Assembly (NCBI GenBank): GCA_004335635.1
Contig: QAXH01001745.1
Coordinates: forward strand, 26,871-52,244
From: Chloromonas sp. AAM2
Lineage: Eukaryota; Chlorophyta; Chlorophyceae; Chlamydomonadales; Chlamydomonadaceae
DNA length: 25,374 bases
Reading direction: 5' to 3'
In this document: piece after piece, positions 1 through 9,539 of the stretch
Position numbering within the stretch: position 1 is the stretch's first letter
Layout: each line of letters starts with the position of its first letter
Notes under the pieces: generated by a model
Told to the model about the DNA's origin: nothing
Seen by the model: only the letters and a program-made list of their open reading frames with translations
Database searches by the model: none
Made by a program: the position numbers and the translations under genes

Positions 1-952
1 AAGCAAAACAGGACGGAGCCGCCAAAGTCAAGGCCAAAGACTAGATAAAGGGAGCCAGTCAGTCACGTCCAGGAAGAGACAGCCAGGCTGTCATTTCTTA
101 TCCAGAGATGCTCCCATCATCCGCTCCTACTTTCATGCACGCACATCTTGCTTAGTAGTCACTGCCTGCCTACCAGTCGAGCGTTTTCAGTGTGCTGCAC
201 TTGTCTGGGCTCAAGGTGAGGCATGCAAAAGGGGTGGTGGCCCAGCCCATTCTCATGGTAAATCAGTAGACATATGAGTCGTATGCAGAGATCATTCCGG
301 TGCCGACAGAGCTTGTGTTAGATGCCTGGCGCAGTGCGTGGCAGCATAACTGGACTGGTTATTGTGCAGACCCAAGGGTCCAAGACATTGCTAGTAGGAA
401 GGGGACGTTGGCCAGCAATCCTCCCCGGGAATGTTCAGCTTCTTGCAGATAGGCGAAGCTAGGGAACGTCCCAACCAAAGGCTGTACCACCTCATGTCAG
501 TCCTTGGGTTATATTCAACCCAACCCCCAAACCCCATTTTTCCTTGCCTTGCTTTCCACCCATGCACCCACGTGCATTTATCGGTAAGGTACATATATAG
601 TCAGGTCAAGTAGTTACACACGATAGAAAAAGAAGTGCTTGATCGTGTCCGCATGTTCTCATCAAGATTGAGATAGGTCTGCTTACTGGTATATTCATCG
701 CTTCAACTTCTGCGTTCTTTGCTTTTTGCGCCTTGGCTTGGCCTTCTGTTGCTCAGGGTTGGGCTAGGACGGTGTCCAGCCTCGTCTCTTGCGTGGCTTG
801 CCAGCGTTCTCGCTCAGGCCTCTCTGACGTAATCAATGTGTATTTAGCGCGTTCTAAACACTCCTCCTTGCTTTCCACTCTCTCACTCATCTCTCACTCA
901 CTCAATAGTATCAGTAATACAAAGTCTATCATAATAAACAGTTACAACCCAC
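1..952. other. No supported gene; presumed SLD5 intron or 3' flank
   Basis: I read this stretch on the minus strand for the missing C-terminal exons of SLD5 (A-domain end and B-domain) and found no segment with the expected motifs and phase. It holds a copy of a dispersed repeat (754-815) and AC/CT-rich simple sequence around 860-905. On the plus strand, 449-583 has an acceptor-like start and a donor-like end and an open frame of 45 codons, but nothing recognisable. Confidence 0.5.
754..815. repeat. Dispersed repeat, copy 1
   Basis: CAGGGTTGG, GGACGG, TCCA, CCT.GTCTCTTGC and TGGCT occur in the same order here and at 6181-6235, about three quarters identical over roughly 50 bp. Confidence 0.6.
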
Positions 953-1896
953 GTGCTCAGTCGTGTCAGCATGTCCTCGTCGTCCATGACAGCTGCAGCC
1001 AGCTTCTCTATCTTCTGCAGCCGAGTCTTGTAGTACAGCTTGAGGAGGTACCTGGAAGTGAAGGGCAGTGCAAGGTTAGGCCATGGATCTGAGGGCCATG
1101 GATTTTGTGCGTCATGCTCACTGTCACATCACATTCTTTCCCCCTTACCACCTTCAAAGTGTGTGAACTTGATGTGAGGGATGTGAGGCTTTGCATCATA
1201 CGAATTGCCTGTATACAGCGAAAATCCTCATCGTCCAAACGTCATTTGAGTCTCAAACTCTGCATATCTCGTCCATGTACCTGACTCTCCGCACTTCCAG
1301 ATTGAGCATCATGCGTTTCAACTCCTGCTCCATGTCATGCTCAAGCTCCTCACAGTACGTTTCCTGCACGCAAGAGATTGACACGGATGTGGGCGAGTGG
1401 GATGTTCTAATGACCATGGCCACGTCAGCAGTAGGCATCACGTGATCACGTGCAGTGTATGAGAATTGGACATGTGGCATCCATGGTTAGGCCACTTTCC
1501 TGACCTACAGTGCATGCAAGGCACGCGCACTGAGTGCACTTGGCTGCATCTGCCGCTTGGCAGGTGTTGTTATCAGGCTGGTGGCAATGATGATGTCGTT
1601 GGTGTTGCATGGGACCCAATCCATCTTTTGCATGGCTCGCTCTTGCTGGCATTCGCGCCCGGTGCATGTGGGCCTTTCTATCATGCATGGAGATGTCATG
1701 TGGTTGGTGTTGCATGGTCACGTGCCTGGGCTGACAAGGCAGCCTCCACCCTGCTGACCAGCTCCTGCTTGAACTGAAGTATTTCAGGGGCGTTCTTCTC
1801 ATTCAAAGTGGCTTGGACCATGAGCCGCATGTCGTCTACGCTGCTGCCATCCAGCTGCATGCCGGACAGCTGAGGCAAGCTGCCAAGGTCCTCCAT
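953..1896 (-). CDS. SLD5: GINS complex subunit SLD5, 5' three exons (3' partial)
   Basis: SLD5 is one of four GINS subunits. GINS joins CDC45 and MCM2-7 in the replicative helicase in the nucleus. Exons read from the sequence: 1896-1726, 1363-1281 and 1051-953, with phases 0, 2 and 2 that join cleanly (117 codons plus two bases). The ATG at 1896 starts MEDLGSLPQL. Residues 34-52 carry the family signature NEKNAPEILQFKQELVSR, matching the NEK-APE-L motif of human and plant SLD5. Exon 2 ends EVRRVR and exon 3 continues YLLKLYYKTRLQKIEKL, matching the conserved helix RIRY...Y-R-RL-KIEK. The first intron appears to use a GC donor (CAG|GCACGT). This keeps the spacing from NEK to the RY pair at 55 residues, close to what I recall for the plant protein. 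The last donor is GTGGGT at 952. Later exons, roughly 100 residues, are not visible; they lie beyond the left edge or have diverged. An intronic repeat lies at 1590-1720. Confidence 0.85.
1628..1675. repeat. Dispersed repeat in SLD5 intron 1, matched in inverse at 24563-24610
   Basis: The core TGGCATTCGCGCCCGGTGCA and the flanking GCATGTGGGCC recur as the reverse complement at 24563-24610 (with CTCGG for CCCGG). Within the same SLD5 intron, TTGGTGTTGCATGG also occurs twice, near 1598 and near 1702. Confidence 0.6.
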
Positions 1897-2102
1897 GTCG
1901 TTTGAAATTTGAAAACACGGCTAACCGGCTTCTGAGCTCCGGGCTGGCTGCGCGTTGCCCAACACAAGCTCGAACCGTTTGCTTAGGCGTTAGTGCTAAT
2001 CCTGCCGTCTCTAACTCTGAGCGGTTGTGATGGTCACGTGCACGCCACCGCTTTCGCAGACGCTTTTGCCTCGTTCTTCGGCTGAACATACAGCTTGCAA
2101 GA
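1897..2102. promoter_or_regulatory. Putative shared (bidirectional) promoter region
   Basis: This 206-bp gap separates the SLD5 start codon (minus, 1896) from the ATG of the plus-strand candidate ORF at 2103. No TATA box or known element could be assigned. The call rests only on the head-to-head geometry and depends on the weak plus-strand model. Confidence 0.25.
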
Positions 2103-2538
2103 ATGAGCGTGGCATCTGCCCTCGTGGATGAGCATACGCCTTTAAATCCGCCGGATTGCAGCTCGGGCCGGTGTACAAGGTTGCCAAGGAAAGACCCTCC
2201 ACCTCTTGGCAGCGATCCCGAGAGCCAACACACTGAGGAAGAACGCTGCAGCTGGCAGTGTGTGGTTGACGAGGTCGTCTGATATTCAAGGTGATGGAGG
2301 TGTCACGAACCTGCCACCATGGCTAACGCCAGCATGGCCGAGGGTTGAGGTGCACAAGCATGCGTTGAATTGGTACTCTCTCGTTGTATTTGGGGCGATT
2401 TCTACCTCGTCACGCGCATGCCACGCTGTCTGGCTGCCATGTGCCAACGTCACGTGCAGGTACATAGTGCCAATCGTTCTTGTGAACTTGGTGCTATTGG
2501 CCTTGATTCTCGGCCTTCTTTTCTACCTTCGTCACTAG
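2103..2538 (+). CDS. Candidate small protein with C-terminal membrane anchor
   Basis: Low-confidence model. An ATG at 2103 opens a 59-codon frame starting MSVASALVDEHTPLNPP that ends at a TGA at 2280-2282. A separate open frame further on ends at a TAG at 2536-2538 and finishes with a strongly hydrophobic segment, IVPIVLVNLVLLALILGLLF, followed by YLRH. That looks like a tail anchor or the last helix of a membrane protein. One phase-consistent join is exon 2103-2273 (donor GAG|GTCGTC) to exon 2350-2538 (acceptor GTTGAG|GTGCAC), giving 119 residues. Another possible acceptor lies just before the helix, at GTGCAG|GTACAT (about 2459). No SNARE or other family motif was found. The hydrophobic frame may be chance, or these exons may belong to a longer transcript running into the gene at 3010. 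Confidence 0.25.
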
Positions 2539-3009
2539 CTGTGCTTCACCCAAGGCCACTCACGTACTTCGTTCCAGTTCAAGTGGTTTCTGACGCTGCA
2601 ACGCTATAACACACAGGCCTGCAAGCCGACCCACACCACTTGAACTGTGCCGCACTAGACTACCTCCTACTTGGCATCCACTTGCCGTGTTTTGGCTCTT
2701 TTTCAGCTCCTCCAGCAGCGTAACAGCAACTATCATACTAGCAGCCTACGCAGCAGTTGTCCTGTTGCAAGTTCTCCCTGGTTACTCAACGCCACAATAG
2801 CTACCTTCCGCTCGCGTTATACCAGCAGCCTGCCTTTCAGCAGCACAAACTGACGTCATTACATCCTACAGTGCCATCGTTTGCGTGTTCACTTGACTAC
2901 CTCTAATTCACCCCGCCGTAGCTTCACTCAGAATCAGTAACATCACTGGTCGCCTTACCCTACAGCAACCTCATTCAGTGTGCTGACTAGCCCTGCCTCA
3001 CTGGAGCCC
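2539..3009 (+). other. 5' flank or 5' UTR of the membrane-protein gene
   Basis: No coding frame is supported. The reading frame of the next exon is closed by a TAA at 2938-2940. Acceptor-like sites at 2963-2965 (CTACAG) and 2977-2978 (TTCAG) leave open the possibility that exon 1 of the downstream gene is preceded by another exon rather than beginning at the ATG at 3010. Otherwise I see only ordinary sequence with several CAGCA/CAGCAG runs. Confidence 0.4.
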
Positions 3010-6000
3010 ATGGCTGTGCACATCAGCAACAGCCGCCAGCGCCGCAATGCAGGACCTGCCTCTGGACCAGCAACAGCAGCCGCAGCTGTCACTGGGCCAG
3101 CCACATCAGCCACAGCAGGCACTGGACCAGCAACAGCTGCAGCAGGCACTGCCGCTGACCTTCCTCCTGACGCCCTCCCTGGCACAAGTGCCAGCACAGC
3201 AGTAGCGGGTGTGGCTGTAGTGGCTGGTACAGCAGCCGGCCAGGCTCAGACAAGCGCAGCTGCGGTGGTGGTGGCAGGTGTGGCTGGTGCAGGAGCAGCT
3301 GGTGCAGCAGCAGTCAGGACAGCGGCAGCAGCAGCTGGAGCAGCAGCAGCAGCAGCCAATCAGCATGGCATGCATGTGGAGGGGGATTCCAGCACACTAG
3401 GAGATCAAGACAGGAGCCAGTCGCGGCCGGCTGCACGGCTCGAAGGTATGCGTCTTGAAGACGGCACGAGGATGGGAGGCTACGCATAGCCATTCGTTTG
3501 GCCAGCTTCTCCTTGCCCGTTCACTCAGTTACATGACTGTGTGTGGGTCACTGGAGTTGGCACAACTATGCGGGTCTCAAACAGTGTGTCAGACCCTGCT
3601 TGTGCACGTGGTGTTGGTATGTCCCGTGTGCGCATGGCTGCAAGGCAGTGAGATGAGCCGCACCTCTGGCAGCACTTTCCTTGCTTGTTGGGTGGATGAG
3701 TACGTTCATCAGTGTACTGGAAACGGCCACACCGTGCGCATTTCCAACAGGCGTGGATTCCTGCTTCATCATCATCATCATTACGTAGCTTATCATGGTT
3801 CAACCCACGGTACCGCAAGACCAACCAGCTGGGTGCTAAGCAGCAGCCAACATCAACATCCTAAACAAAGCCTGGGCATGCTGCCCCCAGATATCTTGAA
3901 TGCAGTGCTAGACGCTTTGCATCTGCTTAGTCTTGCAGAGCCAGTATCAGGAACACTTGATCACTGCCACACCAGCACTATGGCCGCGCCATGGTTTTGA
4001 AGTGGTTACCCATTGGCGCTTGGCATGACCTTGCATGGTCAGGCATGCGAACCTGGTTTGTGCCACATGCTGGTCTGTCACCTGCCTACATGTTCCATGC
4101 TGGTCTGTCACCTGCCTACATGTTCCATGCTGGTCTGTCACCTGTCTGCATGTTCCATGCTGGTCTGTCACCTGCCTGCATGCTCCACGCTGGTCTGTCA
4201 CCTGCCTGCATGCTCCATGCTGGCCTGTCACCTGCCTGCATGCTCCACGCTGGCCTGTCACCTGCCTGCATGCTCCATGCTGGTCTGTCACCTGCCTGCA
4301 TGCTCCATGCTGGTCTGTCACCTGCCTGCATGCTCCATGCTGGGCTGTCACCTGCCTGCATGTTCCTTGCTGGCCTGTCACCTGCCTGCATGTTCCATGC
4401 TGGTCTGTCACCTGCCTGCATGCTCCATGCTGGTCTGTCACCTGCCTGCATATTCCATGCTGGGCTGTCACCTGCCTGCATGCTCCATGCTGGGCTGTCA
4501 CCTGCCCTGCAGGCGTGCTGTTGCCCTCCCCCCTGGGCTTCTACGCAGCCCTGCTGCTCCCGCCCCTCGTGTGGTTTGTGACAGTGCTCTGGGGCGTGGC
4601 GGCCTTCAATGGGGTGCCTGAAAACAAGCGGGCCGTGAGGCACGTGATGGTGTGGTTCGATGTGCTCGTGTTCCGCACCCTGGCAGGTGGGTGGTGTCGG
4701 TTGAGTTGGTTTGGGGCGCGTCATGTGCTTTCCCAGCTCGCCCCTTGCAGAAAGTGTTTTATTCATAGTGCATTCCACTCGTGTGCATGTGCAAACTAGT
4801 GCGTGTGCTGCAAAGACCAGGGCCGTGAGATTCAATGGACCAGGCACTGCCAGGGCAGCGAACTCCAGAACTTGTTCCTGCAGGAAAAAGAGAAGACGGT
4901 TCGGCTACAGCACCGTCGGCCCACCTGCTTTTGTTTGCAGAACCATAGGCGCGGATGAAAACGATGCTTTGCGCCAATCTGCGAATATTTTGCATTAATG
5001 ATGACGCACTACTGTACAAGTCAAACAGAAAGTAAGTTGTATGCATCATTGGTGATTCTTGTGCTGCAGGGCCTGCACTTCCCTTCCTGGTGCTCCTAGT
5101 GAGGTGCCTGTCCACCCTGGGCCTCGGGCCTGCGCCGGGCAAAGGGAGTGACCAAGAGTGTGATAACGGGCCAGTGACGACCAGCAAGGCCTCGTCACGG
5201 CGGCAACAGCAATCTCACAGGCCACCCGTCGCAGCCACTCTGTTACCTCAGGTGAACCTTGACTGTGAATGGTGCATACAACAAGATGTTGACTCACATT
5301 TGGTTTGACAGCGTTCTCTTGTCTCCAATGGTGCATTTTACCTAAGTCAAGTGGAAATATTGCCAAGTCTGACCACTTTTCGCGGTGCACACGGCTGCTC
5401 TTGGAGTTAAGTCCGACTCGCTGCTGCAAAACGGGTGCTAATGTTGATGATTACGCATCATGCATGATGTTTTGCATATTTGTTGGAGACCTTGTGTTTT
5501 GTGTCTGACACTGCCAGGTTGCAAGTCTTTAGTTACTAGGCGCTCTATGCCTTTATTAGTATTCAGTGTGTGTCAAGCTGTTGGACTGCCTTGTGTCTAG
5601 CGGCTGGATACTTAATTGAGCATTCGCATTCGCACCTTTGATTGATCATCTGTGCTATGGGGACTTCTTGCTTGCTTGCTTCCTTTCATGCAGGCCTTGC
5701 TATGGTACATGTGCATCACCGCGCTGCGCATGGTGCTGTACGCACTCCATGTGGAGGTGCAGTGGCGGGGCAGGACCCACATGGGGGATGAAGCTGTGGC
5801 CTACTTGTCAGATCATGTACTGCTGGGAGCGTCCGTGGCTGCATGCCTGCATGTAAGTGCACGCGTGCATGCAAGGGGGTGGTTGTCGCAAGCAGATTTG
5901 CACGGAAGCAAGTCGTCCGGGATGGTAGATGACCAGCATGGGAATGAGAATGGCATACTTGTGTTTGGCTGGATAATGTTGACCTGTGTCGTTTGCTATG

Positions 6001-6790
6001 TCTGGAAATTGTTTGCTGTGTCTGGAAATTGTATCATTTGCTATGTCTGGAAGATGCTGTCGTTGTTCTCCTGTCGGCACTTCAGTTTGCTGCTATTGCT
6101 GTTTGAAGCTCGAGCCTGTGTTTCCCACCCGACCAGACACTCGCACGTGTTTGGTTGCCTCTTGTGCATGACTTGTTGTTCAGGGTTGGTGTGGACGGCA
6201 TCCAACCTTGTCTCTTGCATGGCTCGCGCGCACTTTCTATATCGACTTATAGCAAGTTTTCGTCACCTTTGACACGCTGCAGTGTGAGATGCTCTGCTCG
6301 TTGAGCGATGCCATCAAGCTCTCCGCCTCGGGCCTTGCCTCTGCATGGCGCGAGCTAGCTGCATGCGGCGCCTTCATGGCATGCCTCACACTGTACGCGC
6401 TGGTCACGCTTGACATGCACTTCACTGCGCGATACTTTCATGAGCCGACAGAGACGGCGCTCGCCTTGCTAGCTGGCCTGGCGCTATTTCAAGTAAGTCG
6501 CGTTTTATGATTAGAGTTTTATTATGCGCCCTGTGATTAGAGTTCTAGGCAACAGTGACCATGACAAATCTTGCCGTGCCCACTGCCTTTGTGTTTTTGT
6601 GCACTTGTAATGAGTGAAAAGTCAAACAGCACAACGAGCAACTGGAGTGAAGGCAACACTTGGTTGCAAATGATTTGACTCACCTGTTTTATCAGCACTT
6701 CAATTCAGTGCCCATGTGGCCAATGCTTCGCAGTTACCTCTGCTGAGCATGCTCAAGCGGAAGTGGATGCCCTGTCAACGCGAGTTGTGA
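3010..6790 (+). CDS. Multi-pass membrane protein, Ala-rich N-terminus, unknown family
   Basis: Six exons join without a phase break: 3010-3445, 4513-4686, 5070-5251, 5694-5852, 6283-6492 and 6734-6790 (1,218 nt, 405 residues plus TGA). Donors are GTATGC, GTGGGT, GTGAAC, GTAAGT and GTAAGT; every acceptor ends CAG. The start ATGGCTGTG has a good initiation context. Residues 1-145 are low-complexity Ala/Gly/Thr, likely disordered. Hydrophobic segments follow at about 148-172, 206-222, 266-282, 305-325, 343-361 and 375-391, suggesting six membrane passes. A short basic stretch, ENKRAVRHVMVWFDV, follows the first. A soluble loop with Arg/Gln/Ser lies at about 225-262. The C-terminus is basic (LKRKWMPCQREL). 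I do not recognise the family. A TGTAA lies 125 nt after the stop. The gene converges on the cyclase gene. Intron 1 carries a 30-bp minisatellite that abuts the exon 2 acceptor. Confidence 0.75.
4066..4510 (+). repeat. 30-bp minisatellite, about 15 copies, ending at a 3' splice site
   Basis: A 30-bp unit (core TGCTGGTCTGTCACCTGCCT) is repeated about 15 times with few substitutions. 30 is a multiple of three and the unit has no stops in several frames, so long spurious ORFs run through it on both strands. The last copy changes CTGCCTGCATG to CTGCCCTGCAG, and that CAG is the acceptor of exon 2 of the membrane-protein gene (exon begins at 4513). Confidence 0.95.
6181..6235. repeat. Dispersed repeat, copy 2
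   Basis: This is the counterpart of 754-815. It lies in intron 4 of the membrane-protein gene, about 50 nt before the exon 5 acceptor. Confidence 0.6.
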
Positions 6791-8274
6791 GGAGCCCAGT
6801 CACACGCCAGAACTTGGCTCACGGATCAACATGTCTTGGGTGTTGGAAAAATGGTCCATGCATTCAAGCAGTCGTAGAAGTAGTGGTTTATTGTTCAAGC
6901 ACCTGACCTATGAATGTAACTGTTGTTTGTCGCACTGGTATTTCAGTGAATGCTTCAGCCACACGTGAGAAGCCCCTTAATGATCACCTCATCTTTGGGT
7001 CTTGTACAAGTGCGTTTGTCAGAGTGTATTGCCACTTTGTCACATGCAGAAAATGGCTGGGTTGTTGTCGAGTGATTGGCTGTTGCGGGACCATGCAGCT
7101 TCCCGCCTCTCTTAGTATCACTACCCCATATCTGATGTTACAACTGTCCCTACTGTGTGTGTTGACTTTCTTGGCACAAAGCATGGCCTGGGGAGATCCG
7201 CCCTAGTACGAGCTGGTCTCGTGCAGTTTTTGATTACACTCTAGGCTGTCATGATGTTGTCAGCATCGTGCATCAACTCAACGGGATCAGGTACTTCATG
7301 TCCGCAATCATTGTATGTTTACGAGAGAAAGCGCAAACGAGAGCACGAACAGAGTCCATGAGGGGCCTAAGCAGGCTACGACAATCAACCTAACGGCAGC
7401 TGGCCATGGCGCTGCTTGAACATACTATGATCTCAAGTTCCCCGGGTGCTCCTCTTACACGCGTTTCATGCACTCTCCTTGATTATCACGTCCCATGCTG
7501 AGCATACACACATCATCGCAAGACGGCCCACTGAAATGGTCAAGTTGAGATTGTCAACTGAGTTGAAGTCGAGTCGTAACAACAGCAGTTGCGGCAGTGA
7601 TGCGCACACCTCTTTCAGGAAGGACGGATGTCAAACAGTCGTCATAGAGAAAGTGTATCTTCAGCCTATACAGTCCAAAGGCAACAACACAGAAGCGTCT
7701 TGGCCAGCATAAGAATTGCTCCTACTCTTGAAGGTTACTGCGACCCCGTGACCCAGAACGTCCCAACCCTGGCAAAAGACTTGCGCCCAATTTCACTATG
7801 CGCTCATCTTCACAGTTTTACTTGCTGCAGTTGTTGCTTGTGAAATGCTTGTGAAATGCCTGCATGGACACCTGTTCGTGTGTAGCTTGATGCAAAAGTT
7901 TACTGCTATGGAAAAATGCGAGAAACGCGTCGTGGTTGCACTGGCCAATCTCATACCTCCAAACTGCAACCAAGACGGCCGTGAAGTACTGCCACTTAAG
8001 CTGTTCCATGTGTGGCGAACTGTAAAGGTCTCTTCTGTGCATTTATGATGAAGAGGAACACACAACATCTGTGGCACTGTTAATATGACGCACACACCCG
8101 TGCTTCGAATCTTTCTCAAGACGAACTGATTCCCAAAGCAAACATTACGAAATGCGTCTCCCAAGTAAGCGCTCCGTGTATGGCATCTTCGCATCTCAAT
8201 CCAAGGTTGTTTGTATCGCACTTGAACCAAACTACAGACCAGAGGTGAACGGACTTCGCGCGCAATGAGATCGC
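6791..8274. other. Convergent intergenic region with both 3' UTRs
   Basis: The stops of the plus-strand membrane gene (6790) and the minus-strand cyclase gene (8275) face each other. No further gene is supported. A minus-strand TGTAA (plus TTACA at 7455-7459) is a possible polyadenylation signal for the cyclase gene, though it would give a 3' UTR of about 815 nt. Open frames here, including a 200-codon one on the minus strand at 7796-8398, have no motifs and run in a different frame from the terminal cyclase exon. Confidence 0.5.
6915..6919 (+). promoter_or_regulatory. Putative polyadenylation signal TGTAA
   Basis: TGTAA is the usual chlorophycean polyadenylation motif and is the first one after the TGA at 6788-6790 of the membrane-protein gene. 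The distance of 125 nt suits a short 3' UTR. Confidence 0.5.
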
Positions 8275-9539
8275 CTAACCCAACTCTAAACGGGGAGTCA
8301 CCGAAAATCGTAGGGCGCCGGTAGCGTCCATTCTGTACACACCGCGCTTTGTCGTGCCGACCTGCGAACAGTAGAAACAGATGAATAGCTCGACACAACG
8401 AGCGTACAGGGGCTTGCGAGTCAGTGAATGTCGTCTATTGGTGATCTGGAGCTGCATGTGAGCTGAACCCTGGTGATCAGCACTTGTGCAGGCGCATGTA
8501 TCTATCAGGATCCTCACCAGCTTCCTAGCAGAAAACCAAGAACAGTATTTCACCAAATGCAAGTCTCACCACTATTCCTGCAGGCCCAGAAACGCCTCTT
8601 GCGGACGCATGTGTCTGCCCCAGTTGAAGTGCTCCATTGTTGTGCCGTTGCTTGACAGCGATGCTCGTACTCTCCACAACGGTTGTACCCAGAGCGCTGT
8701 CAGTGCTGGCGTTTTGCCTGGGTGTGATTTCAGCATGCATGTTGGCCGACAATTCAGGAACAGGCGCCGCGCGTGTGCCGTGAACAGGTTTGGGATGAAA
8801 AACGGCCTGGCCTCCAACATCCCATTCCGTCCAGGCTCCTTGGCCATTATTGCCTGCGCCAACTCGCGCAACTGTATCAAGAGCTTCCCTCTCCAAGACG
8901 GCGCATGAAGGATCTGGCATGTGGTTCGTCTTGGCGCAAAAGTGAACATCTTGTTGCTGCTGCTCACTTGCTTGCTGCGCTGATTTGTTCAACGCCAAAC
9001 CCTGCCCAGTAGCTGCCGATGACGTGCTAGTGCCAGCAACGGCTTGCCAAGACGCGTTGGATACGCGCACAGGAGGTGAGGAATTCGCTTCCGCTGACGT
9101 GGTAGACGTTTCTGCTGCGTGTTCAGAACTGACTACCGCCGTGAAGGCTTGCACGGCTTGAAGGCGTGCATGCACTTTCCGCCAGAGCACCCGGGCTGGA
9201 GTGCTGCGTTTGACTGACGAACTTGCTTCGCAATCCAAGGTTCCCAAGGCATCCTGACTAGGTTGAGACGTTGATGTCACCCCTGGTGCCTGTACGGTTG
9301 GGTGTGGAGCAGAAGCGGAGCTCGGCTGAAACTGGTTGTCGACTTTGCACGACTTTCTTTCTGCGAAATTGACGTGCAGGAAGTCGTGCATTTGCAGCTT
9401 ATATAATGGCGCAGACAATGTGGTCGGTACATCGGCGGAGAGCGAAACGCCAGGGCTCATGAACGTCAAAAGGTTGCCGCCTGGTAACGCCCCTGCCGCG
9501 TCCTCCTTTTCCTCCACTGGGTGTTCCTCCGCACCAGCC
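8275..9539 (-). CDS. C-terminal tail of the cyclase gene
   Basis: Exon 9539-8570 (323 codons) follows domain 2 with the split Arg codon AG|G and reads AGAEEHPVEEKEDAAGAL onward. It is rich in Ser, Ala, Thr and Gln, includes a QQQQ run, and contains an amphipathic patch (LWRKVHARLQAVQAF). It is probably a cytosolic regulatory or disordered tail. The donor GTG|GTGAGA at 8569 joins in phase to a short last exon, 8361-8275, encoding VGTTKRGVYRMDATGALRF and ending ELG with a TAG. If that donor is ignored, the frame reads 14 more codons to a stop at 8525, so two C-termini are possible. Confidence 0.75.

Noticed and set aside
449..583. Possible plus-strand exon (TTGCAG acceptor, TCG|GTAAGG donor)
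   Set aside because: Splice-like ends and 45 open codons, but no family match and only a tiny possible partner exon at 191-215.
3455..4000. 181-codon plus-strand ORF containing LPPDILNAVLDAL, faintly F-box-like
   Set aside because: It lies wholly within intron 1 of the membrane-protein gene, and the resemblance covers about a dozen residues only.
3991..4847. Long ORFs on both strands through 4000-4850
   Set aside because: They are translations of the 30-bp minisatellite, which is stop-free in several frames. The only true coding part is exon 4513-4686.
7796..8398. 200-codon minus-strand ORF
   Set aside because: It has no motif, lies mostly in the 3' flank of the cyclase gene and overlaps the terminal exon in another frame.
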